Shown: in pieces, positions 1 to 5,710 of the stretch | Numbering within the stretch: position 1 is the stretch's first letter | Layout: each line of letters begins with the position of its first letter | NCBI GenBank assembly: GCA_937967285.1 | Contig: CALBSU010000817.1 | Location: 1 to 5,710, forward strand | DNA: 5,710 bases | Direction: 5' to 3' | Source: an uncultured Acidobacteriota bacterium | Lineage (GTDB): Bacteria; Acidobacteriota; Blastocatellia; RBC074 | Notes under the pieces: generated by a model | Databases searched by the model: none | What the model was told of the DNA's origin: nothing | Seen by the model: only the letters and a program-made list of their open reading frames with translations | Translations under genes and position numbers: made by a program

Positions 1-2351
1 GTCAGAATCACGGGTATCAGGATGAATGTCGCCGGATCGGTCGGTGTGATGCCGAAGAGCACCCTCTTCAGCAACTGGGTCAACCCGAGAGCCATGAGCA
101 TTCCAATCGCCACTCCCGCCAGGGTCAGGATCATGCCCTGGGAGGTGATCAGCATCAGGATATCCCGTTTTCCGGCTCCGAGCGCCATTCTGATCCCGAT
201 CTCTCTGGTGCGTTTCGAGACTGTGAAGGACATAACGCCGTAGAGCCCGATGGCCGCCAGCGCCAGTGCGAGCAGGCCGAAGCTGCCGAGCAGGACGGCT
301 GCGATTCGAGCCGGCAGCAGAGGCAGACTCATGTGTTCGGCCATTGTTCTGGCGTTTGAAACCGGAAGGTTCGGGTCGAGTTGTCTGAGTTCTCCGGTAA
401 CGGTTGCCATCAGCCGTTGGGTATCGCCCGTCCCTCTGACAATCAGGGCTGAGGTTCCGGTGTACTGCTGCCAGAGCGGCCGGAACACAAACGGGCTCGG
501 ACTTTCGCCGAGGTTCGCGTATTTGCCGTCCTCAGCGATGCCGACGATGGTCATCCGGGGCGCGTCGGGGCTGCCCAGGCTGAAGCGCTTGCCGATCGGG
601 TCTTCTCCGGGCCAGAAAAGGCCGGCGAAGGTGCGATTGACGATAGCGACCGCTTGTGAATCCTGATTATCGTGTTCGTTGAAATCGCGTCCCTGAATGA
701 TCCTGGTGGCCATTGCATCGAAATAGCCTGTGCTGACGCGATTGCCCATCACGCGCGGAACATTCGCCCGGCTTTCGACCGGGCGGCCCTCGATGTAGAC
801 CGGCATTCGGCCGAAGTGGAGGTCGACGGGTACGAGGTCGGCTATTCCGGCGGCGCGGACCTCGGGTTTAGCGCGCAGGCGCTCGAGCAGGGTTTTCTGG
901 AACTGCAGACCGGCTCCCTCGTCATATCCCTGAAGCCTGAGGTCGAATGTCGCTTCGATGGCGTTCCGGGGATCGAAGCCGAGCCTGACGGTTTCGGCCT
1001 GCAGCAGGCTTCTCAGCACCAGACCGCCGCAGATCAGAAGCAGGAACGAGATCGCGACCTGAAAGACGATCAGACCGTTTTTCAGCCATGACCGTTTGAG
1101 CCCGGCGATCGGCATCTCATCCTTCAACGCCGCGAGGAGATCTGTCTTCGTCGCCTGAAGCGCCGGCAGCAGGCCGAAGAGCAGGCCGGTCAGAACCGAG
1201 ATCAGGCAGGTGAAGATCAGGACGCGATGATCGATAAATAGTTCAAGCGATACCGGAATGTCGATCGGGAGTTTGACGCTCTTCGTCAGATCCACCAGCC
1301 AGAAAGCCAGGAGCAAGCCGAGTCCGCCTCCGATTACCGACAGGAGCAGGCTTTCAGTGAGCAGTTGCCTGACGATCTGCCACCTGCCGGCGCCGATCGC
1401 CAGTCGAATGGCGATCTCGCGCCGCTGTTCGGCCGCACGCGCAAGCAGCAGATTCGCCAGATTGACGCAGGCCAGCAGCAGAACCAGACCGACCACGACC
1501 ATCAGGATGCCGGCGAATCCGATCGCCGAGCCGCGCATCGTGCCGCCCATAAATCCGGGTTTTGAGATCGAAACGATCCTGCCTTCATGCGATTCCGGAA
1601 ATTCATTTCCAAGCTGGGCGGCGATCGACGTGAATGTCGCCTCGGCCTGTCCCGGGCTGACCTCGTTTTTGAGGCGCCCCTGGATGAAGATGTTGGCGAC
1701 ATTCCGGTCTTCGAGCCAGTCGTTCCCGACCTCTATCTGGGCCTGCATCGCCATGGGAAACCACATTTCAGGATTGGCCACGGTCTCAGTGCCGTTGAAT
1801 CCCTGCGGAGCTACGCCAATGACGGTATATCTTCGACCGTTGACGTTGATGTTCCTGCCGATGATGTCGGGAGAACTGCCGAACCGCGACTGCCAGCAAC
1901 TGTAACCGATGACGACGACGGGGTGGCCTCCCTTCGAGACGTCGTCATTCGGCGAGATCAGCCGGCCTTTCGCGGCTTTAACACCAAGCAGGTCGAAGTA
2001 GTTGCCGGTGACCAGATATCCCCAGAGTCGCTCATTGATTCCGTCATGGCTGATGCTCAGCGGAGCGAAGCGATATCCGAGGAGTTCCGCGACATCTTTA
2101 CCGCGATCCCGAAAGTCCCTGTAATCGGGGTAGGAGAAGGTGGGGAACAGGCGGCCTTCCTGCAGGTTGTTGATTGAGATAAGACGATCCGGCTCGGCAA
2201 TCGGGAAAGGGCGAAACAAGACTGTATTGACGAGGCTGAAGATAGCCGTGTTGGCGCCGATCCCAAGCGCCAGGGTGATGACGGCTATCAGCGAAAAGCC
2301 CGGTCTCTTTGAAAATGTTCGAATTGCGAAACGCAGATCTCTGAAAATCAT
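1..2351 (-). CDS. ADOP-type duplicated MacB/FtsX permease, 3' end cut by window edge
   Basis: The frame is open for 783 codons from the ATG at 2351 to the left edge, with no stop. The protein has two tandem MacB-like periplasmic plus FtsX modules. Helix 1 (about residues 18-43) carries ALGIGANTAIFS, typical of the family N-terminus. Periplasmic domain 1 spans about 45-277. Helices lie near 278-301, 331-352 and 374-396, with the cytoplasmic motif QRREIAIRLAIGA near 310-322. Module 2 starts with a helix at 425-447, then a second periplasmic domain to about 683, helices at 684-710 and 735-757, and the matching motif REIGIRMALGA near 715-727. The final helix begins at the edge, so perhaps 30-40 residues are missing; family members are about 800 residues long. 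ADOPs occur mainly in Acidobacteriota, usually without an adjacent ATPase, and their substrate is unknown. None is visible here. The start is the only ATG after the in-frame stop at 2388-2390, though its ribosome site is weak (AGAGA). The family call is firm; the transport role is inferred. Confidence 0.93.
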   Translation of the reverse strand, partial: MIFRDLRFAIRTFSKRPGFSLIAVITLALGIGANTAIFSLVNTVLFRPFPIAEPDRLISINNLQEGRLFPTFSYPDYRDFRDRGKDVAELLGYRFAPLSISHDGINERLWGYLVTGNYFDLLGVKAAKGRLISPNDDVSKGGHPVVVIGYSCWQSRFGSSPDIIGRNINVNGRRYTVIGVAPQGFNGTETVANPEMWFPMAMQAQIEVGNDWLEDRNVANIFIQGRLKNEVSPGQAEATFTSIAAQLGNEFPESHEGRIVSISKPGFMGGTMRGSAIGFAGILMVVVGLVLLLACVNLANLLLARAAEQRREIAIRLAIGAGRWQIVRQLLTESLLLSVIGGGLGLLLAFWLVDLTKSVKLPIDIPVSLELFIDHRVLIFTCLISVLTGLLFGLLPALQATKTDLLAALKDEMPIAGLKRSWLKNGLIVFQVAISFLLLICGGLVLRSLLQAETVRLGFDPRNAIEATFDLRLQGYDEGAGLQFQKTLLERLRAKPEVRAAGIADLVPVDLHFGRMPVYIEGRPVESRANVPRVMGNRVSTGYFDAMATRIIQGRDFNEHDNQDSQAVAIVNRTFAGLFWPGEDPIGKRFSLGSPDAPRMTIVGIAEDGKYANLGESPSPFVFRPLWQQYTGTSALIVRGTGDTQRLMATVTGELRQLDPNLPVSNARTMAEHMSLPLLPARIAAVLLGSFGLLALALAAIGLYGVMSFTVSKRTREIGIRMALGAGKRDILMLITSQGMILTLAGVAIGMLMALGLTQLLKRVLFGITPTDPATFILIPVIL

Positions 2352-2391
2352 GGGTAAGGTCTCTGGAGGATCTGATGCAGATGGGATTTAT

Positions 2392-2439
2392 CCGGCGGGC
2401 CGCCGGCGCTCCCGGCAGGGAACGACTCGACGCCCGCCG
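2392..2439 (-). repeat. GC-rich inverted repeats in the spacer ahead of the permease gene
   Basis: The 97-nt spacer between the CXXCH gene and the permease holds CCGGCG-GGC-CGCCGG at 2392-2406. It also holds a second possible pairing, CGGCGGGC at 2393-2400 with GCCCGCCG at 2432-2439. The two pairings share bases, so they exclude each other. No T-run follows in the direction of transcription (ATAAATCC comes next), so neither looks like a normal intrinsic terminator. They could fold in a leader RNA or be chance pairing in GC-rich DNA. No convincing promoter was seen in this spacer, so co-transcription of the two genes is possible. Confidence 0.35.
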
Positions 2440-2448
2440 TTGAACGGA

Positions 2449-3195
<747 letters not shown>

Positions 3196-3201
3196 TGCTT
3201 G

Positions 3202-3208
3202 CACCTCC
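3202..3208 (-). promoter_or_regulatory. Strong Shine-Dalgarno GGAGGTG that fixes the start of the CXXCH gene
   Basis: GGAGGTG on the minus strand lies six bases upstream of the ATG at 3195. It is the best ribosome site in the window. It selects this start over the upstream ATG at 3273 and over a second ATG at 3183 (residue 5). Confidence 0.8.
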
Positions 3209-3243
3209 AGTTGGGAATTGTCGATCAGGTTCGGAATCAAAAA

Positions 3244-3273
3244 AGAATACGGATACCGTATGAATAAGTTCAC
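3244..3273 (-). promoter_or_regulatory. Weak promoter-like pair upstream of the CXXCH gene
   Basis: On the minus strand GTGAAC (3273-3268) and TATTCT (3249-3244) are separated by 18 bases. They match the sigma-70 -35 and -10 consensus at four of six positions each. An AT-rich run follows, and the predicted start of transcription would leave a leader of about 40 nt before the ATG at 3195. The position in a 138-nt gap between two likely transcription units supports a promoter, but the boxes are weak. Other pairings, such as TTGCTG with TATCCG, are no better. Confidence 0.28.
3247..3261. repeat. 15-nt inverted repeat ATACGG-ATA-CCGTAT
   Basis: Two perfect six-base arms (3247-3252 and 3256-3261) flank ATA. 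The repeat lies between and partly over the promoter-like boxes, about 50-65 nt upstream of the ATG at 3195. This size and placement suit the binding site of a dimeric repressor. No regulator gene is present in the window, and a single site cannot establish an operator. Confidence 0.35.
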
Positions 3274-3274
3274 A

Positions 3275-3302
3275 GCAATGCCGAAAACACAGGCATTATT
3301 GC
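3275..3302 (-). repeat. Imperfect hairpin downstream of the dehydrogenase stop
   Basis: GCAATGCC (3275-3282) can pair with GGCATTATTGC (3292-3302), giving an eight-pair stem with a three-base bulge around a nine-base loop. It starts about 30 nt beyond the dehydrogenase stop codon. No T-run follows on either strand, so it is not a textbook intrinsic terminator. It may contribute to 3'-end formation or mRNA stability at the end of the upstream unit. Confidence 0.3.
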
Positions 3303-3333
3303 AGCAAGAGCGTGATTTTGAAATGTCGGATGG

Positions 3334-4104
3334 TCAGGCGGTATATCCTCCGTCGATGACCAGGTTGGCCGCAGTCACGAAGCGGCTCTCGTCGGAGGCG
3401 AGGAAGAGGATTGCCTGTGCGACCTCATCGGCCGAGGCGAAGCGTTTGAGCGGAACGTCGGCGGAGATGGCCTGCCAGCTCGCCTCGTCGCTGCCGGTCG
3501 AGGTTTTCAGTTCCCGCCAGAAATCCATGTTCTCCCACATCGGAGTCATGACGCCGCCGGGAGAGACGGTATTGACGCGGATTTTGCGCTGCGCGACTTC
3601 GAGGGCGGCGGTGCGCGAGAACATTTCGACCGCGGCCTTGCTGGTGCAGTATGCGCTCGCTCCGGGGCTGGCCTTGATGCCGGAAGCGGAAGCTATATTA
3701 ATGATACTGCCCTCGTCGGGCATGATGAGCAGTGCGTATCTGGTGCCGAGGAAGATGCTGTCGAGGTTGACGGCCATGACGCGGCGCCACTGTTCGAGCG
3801 TCATTTCGGTGACGGGAGAGGCGAAAGAGATGCCGGCGCTGTTGACCAGCACGTCGAGCCGGCCGTGGCGTTGGCGGATCTCTTCGATCAGCGTTTCCCA
3901 TTGCGCTTCCGATGTGACATCGAGCTGATGCGGCCGGGCCGCTATGGGCTCGACGGTTCGGGTCAGGCTGTCGTGATCGATATCGGCGGCGATGACGATC
4001 GCGCCCTCACGGGCGAAAAGTTCGGCCGTCGCGCGGCCGATACCGGATGCGGCGCCGGTGACCAGCGCGATTTTATTCTCAAGTCTTCCGGATCTCTCAG
4101 TCAT
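3334..4104 (-). CDS. Classical short-chain dehydrogenase/reductase (SDR)
   Basis: This is a full-length 256-residue classical SDR, an NAD(P)-dependent cytosolic oxidoreductase. The nucleotide-binding motif TGAASGIG is at 16-23. Asp41 at the end of the second strand favours NAD(H) over NADP(H). Asp62 (LDVT) contacts adenine. NSAG at 88-91 is a variant of the usual NNAG. The catalytic set is Asn113, Ser139, Tyr152 and Lys156 (YCTSK), and P182-G183 followed by T187 matches the cofactor-binding PG...T motif. The C-terminus ends in DGGYTA, as is usual for the class. The substrate cannot be read from sequence; annotations such as 3-oxoacyl reductase or glucose dehydrogenase would be guesses. The ATG at 4104 gives the normal N-terminal length. 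A TTG at 4131, overlapping the upstream stop, would add nine residues; neither start has a strong ribosome site. It is probably the last gene of the four-gene unit. Confidence 0.93.
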   Translation of the reverse strand: MTERSGRLENKIALVTGAASGIGRATAELFAREGAIVIAADIDHDSLTRTVEPIAARPHQLDVTSEAQWETLIEEIRQRHGRLDVLVNSAGISFASPVTEMTLEQWRRVMAVNLDSIFLGTRYALLIMPDEGSIINIASASGIKASPGASAYCTSKAAVEMFSRTAALEVAQRKIRVNTVSPGGVMTPMWENMDFWRELKTSTGSDEASWQAISADVPLKRFASADEVAQAILFLASDESRFVTAANLVIDGGYTA

Positions 4105-4127
4105 AATTTTCAACGGGGTTTTGCGGG

Positions 4128-4628
4128 TCAACGGTCATAACGCCCGGGTTCGTGTTCGGCGAGGCGCTCCGTCGTATTTTCGCTGACGCTGGACGGCAGT
4201 TGGTGTTGTTCACGCGGAGGAAGGTATGGCGGTTCGTCGGACCTGTCGACGGCCTGCAGCCTGCGCTCCTTCTCGCCTCGTTCGTGAATCAGCCTGAACG
4301 GCGACGTGATGAGAAGGATGAGAAAACGGAAAGGCAGGACGTTCCACATCAGACTGGCGATGATGATATCCCAGAGTGTCGTCAGAATTCCCTGACCGAG
4401 GATCTTCCATGAGCGTGCCAGAGAAGGCCTTTCGCTCTCGTCGCCGGCGTCCTTGAAGAGGTGTTCGGCGTAGCGTCCGATGAACTGATCGAGCGCCAGA
4501 TCCGTCCGTGTGAAGATATCGGTCTGCGATCTGGTCAGGGCCTGCGACACGGCCTCGAGGTTCGTCCCGCAGGCGACGCAGAATTTGCGACCGATCGAAT
4601 TTTCCTTGCCACAGGTCGGACAGAACAT
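4128..4628 (-). CDS. Zinc-ribbon protein with a membrane hairpin, function unknown
   Basis: The protein has 166 residues. The N-terminus has two CXXC knuckles (C3, C6, C17, C20) with the spacing of the short zinc-ribbon domains found at the start of many bacterial membrane proteins. Residues 25-75 are polar and charged. About residues 77-114 form a long hydrophobic stretch, enough for two membrane helices with a tight turn ([17 protein letters not shown], then [14 protein letters not shown]). A charged, probably disordered tail follows from 115 to 166. Both ends are probably cytoplasmic, since the ribbon precedes any export signal and the segment after the helices is rich in Arg and Lys. The ATG is preceded at a usable distance by GGTGAG. 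It starts 18 nt after the HEAT-like gene. Zinc binding is well supported by motif; the role is unknown, and recruiting a partner to the membrane is only a guess. Confidence 0.85.
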   Translation of the reverse strand: MFCPTCGKENSIGRKFCVACGTNLEAVSQALTRSQTDIFTRTDLALDQFIGRYAEHLFKDAGDESERPSLARSWKILGQGILTTLWDIIIASLMWNVLPFRFLILLITSPFRLIHERGEKERRLQAVDRSDEPPYLPPREQHQLPSSVSENTTERLAEHEPGRYDR

Positions 4629-4646
4629 CGCTCACTCACCCGGCGC

Positions 4647-5162
4647 TCATTTCACGCCCATCATTTTGCGGATATTTCGGATTCTCGCTCTGACGGCCGC
4701 GGATTTCTCGGCTTCACCCTGATCCAGAATCCCTCTGACATAGTCATTATACGCCGGATATTGGCGCGAAAGTTCGTAAAACCCGTTGTAGGCCCAGGCA
4801 CGAAGGTACTTGTTCTCATCGAACTGGCAGGTTTCGAGGAACCATATGACCGTGCCGACGCTGCTTTTCGGAATGCTGATGTGCGGCAGCATCTGGCAGA
4901 GATGGAGCCGCGCCTCCCAGTTGATCAGATCGGGCAGCGTTGCGAGTAGCGCGCGGGTCTGTTGAGCGGTCAGCTCGACGCCGTTCTCGGACCAGTTCTT
5001 GAGCAGCCAGGTGGCTCCGGTGCGGATCCTGACATCGGGATCGGCCGCCAGCGAGACGGCCTCTCTGAGAGTCGTCCTGCTCGGAGGCCCCTCGTCCATA
5101 ATTCGTTCGAGCGGTGCTATTCGTTTGCCGTCGAATTCCTCGATTCGCTGCCTGAGCTTCAT
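4647..5162 (-). CDS. Small HEAT-like helical repeat protein
   Basis: The protein has 171 residues, is soluble, and has neither a signal peptide nor a membrane segment. After a charged N-terminal helix come alpha-hairpins that resemble HEAT repeats: about 29-58 (TLREAVSLAADPDVRIRTGA, with the Asp-x-x-Val-Arg turn typical of these repeats), 66-93, 101-135 and 136-167. The C-terminus is basic (RARIRNIRKMMG). HEAT-like proteins are usually protein-binding scaffolds, and no catalytic motif is visible. The ATG at 5162 overlaps the stop of the upstream membrane-protein gene as ATGA, a classic sign of translational coupling. The frame continues open to an ATG at 5270, but those 36 extra residues are Arg-rich shadow sequence inside the upstream gene. 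The real-gene call is strong; the HEAT label is moderate because the repeats are divergent. Confidence 0.83.
   Translation of the reverse strand: MKLRQRIEEFDGKRIAPLERIMDEGPPSRTTLREAVSLAADPDVRIRTGATWLLKNWSENGVELTAQQTRALLATLPDLINWEARLHLCQMLPHISIPKSSVGTVIWFLETCQFDENKYLRAWAYNGFYELSRQYPAYNDYVRGILDQGEAEKSAAVRARIRNIRKMMGVK
5159..5162 (-). promoter_or_regulatory. ATGA stop/start overlap, probable translational coupling
   Basis: TGA ending the membrane-protein gene (5161-5159) overlaps the ATG of the HEAT-like gene (5162-5160). The ribosome site ahead of this ATG is poor (AGAAG), which fits re-initiation by ribosomes finishing the upstream gene. Confidence 0.7.
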
Positions 5163-5710
5163 GATCTTCTGAATATGAACGACATCGGATAGCCGAGCAG
5201 AACATAGGCCAGTCCGGCGGCGACGATGGCGAATTTCGGTGTCGCGCACCAGTAAGCAACTGCCGGCCATATTTCGTCACGAGAGCCTGTCAGCAACCTG
5301 ATCAGCGCGTAGTTCTCGATCGCGTCGAGGATTCCGGCGACCGGCTGGAGCCAGGAGAGCAGGATGCCGGCAGGCGCCGAGAAGCCGGACGGTCGGAACC
5401 TCAGCGACACGAGCAGACAGCCGAGCCCGATCGCCAGCGGATAGGCGACAAGGTAGAGGTAGTCCAGGCCCAGGTTGAGCCCGGCGGCCACGCGCGCCGA
5501 TTCGTCCCACGAATCGATCATCGCGACCGCATTCGGCAGATTGCCGGCGAACTCGAACGAGACGATTCCGAACTGAGCGGCCGCGGTCTTCAGCGGGCGA
5601 CCGGTCGAGGTCAGCGCGTAGCTGAGTGACAGTGTCAGAACGGTCAGTACGATGAAGGCAGCTCTCCGGCGGGATTCATCGAGCCATTGGAACGGGTGTC
5701 GGGTGATCAT
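5159..5710 (-). CDS. Four-helix integral membrane protein, function unknown
   Basis: The protein has 183 residues if the ATG at the extreme edge (5710) is the start. No upstream sequence is available, so the true start may lie outside. Predicted helices are about 17-34, 81-103 (preceded by GLDYLYLVAYPLAI), 112-128 and 154-175. A soluble loop at 35-80, rich in Phe, Asn and Trp, lies between helices 1 and 2. Helix 3 ends in ILDAIENYAL, with D129, E132 and N133 close together. Polar groups near a membrane helix are usually kept for function, and I believe similar uncharacterised proteins with LDYLxLxAY and LDxxEN signatures exist, but I cannot name a family. The C-terminus ends in FRRS, suggesting it stays in the cytoplasm. 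The stop overlaps the next gene's ATG. It is probably an early gene of the four-gene unit. Confidence 0.82.
   Translation of the reverse strand: MITRHPFQWLDESRRRAAFIVLTVLTLSLSYALTSTGRPLKTAAAQFGIVSFEFAGNLPNAVAMIDSWDESARVAAGLNLGLDYLYLVAYPLAIGLGCLLVSLRFRPSGFSAPAGILLSWLQPVAGILDAIENYALIRLLTGSRDEIWPAVAYWCATPKFAIVAAGLAYVLLGYPMSFIFRRS

Noticed and set aside
1..1091. Plus-strand open frames of 73, 138 and 139 codons
   Set aside because: All are antisense shadows of the second permease module; none has family motifs or a convincing ribosome site.
1258..2177. Plus-strand open frames of 215 and 196 codons
   Set aside because: Both are antisense to the permease, whose own frame is uninterrupted and full of family motifs. 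Their translations show Ser/Arg or Asp/Val runs without a recognisable fold.
1..2351. Naming the permease macB or ftsX
   Set aside because: MacB has an N-terminal ATPase domain and FtsX is shorter with one module. This protein has two permease modules and no Walker motifs, so no gene symbol is justified.
3196..3273. 26-residue N-terminal extension of the CXXCH protein (ATG at 3273)
   Set aside because: It would bury the Sec signal peptide, run through the inverted repeat, and ignore the strong GGAGGTG site that serves the ATG at 3195.
4210..4635. Minus-strand 141-codon frame overlapping the zinc-ribbon gene
   Set aside because: It is a frame-shifted shadow with heavy Arg content. The alternative frame has paired CXXC knuckles and membrane helices.
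5163..5270. 36-residue N-terminal extension of the HEAT-like protein (ATG at 5270)
   Set aside because: It overlaps the coding region of the upstream membrane protein and is Arg-rich. The ATGA overlap gives a better start at 5162.
4816..5280. Minus-strand 154-codon frame overlapping the HEAT-like gene
   Set aside because: It is a Gln/Arg/Ser-rich shadow frame with no motif.

Overview
All six genes that can be supported lie on the minus strand, so the window reads from right to left. The DNA is GC-rich with little spacing between genes. The most informative gene is a two-module MacB/FtsX-type permease of the 'acidobacterial duplicated orphan permease' (ADOP) type. ADOPs are expanded mainly in Acidobacteriota, especially Solibacter/Bryobacter-like lineages, so I infer a chromosomal acidobacterial segment. 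This rests on one gene family and on gene style, and no taxonomic marker is present.

Right part (5710 to 3334, in transcription order): a four-helix membrane protein whose first ATG sits at the window edge, a small HEAT-like helical protein, a zinc-ribbon membrane protein, and a classical short-chain dehydrogenase/reductase. The first two overlap by ATGA. The next gap is 18 nt, and the dehydrogenase begins 23 nt after the zinc-ribbon gene, or overlaps its stop if a TTG start is used. The four genes therefore look like one transcription unit. Only the dehydrogenase has a clear biochemical class. The other three have recognisable architecture but no known function.

Middle (3333 to 3196): a relatively AT-rich 138-nt gap. 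It holds an imperfect hairpin, a 15-nt inverted repeat (ATACGG-ATA-CCGTAT) and a weak promoter-like pair. This is the best candidate for a new transcription start.

Left part (3195 to 1): a Sec-exported helical/TPR-like protein ending in a single CXXCH haem-attachment motif, a 97-nt GC-rich spacer with competing inverted repeats, then the ADOP permease, whose last residues lie beyond the left edge. The permease frame is open for 783 codons from its ATG to the edge and is the largest gene in the window.

There are no RNA genes, mobile elements, CRISPR arrays or tandem repeats that I can support. The items most worth a second look are the C-terminal lone CXXCH protein next to an orphan permease, and the compact unit of uncharacterised membrane, HEAT-like and zinc-ribbon proteins.
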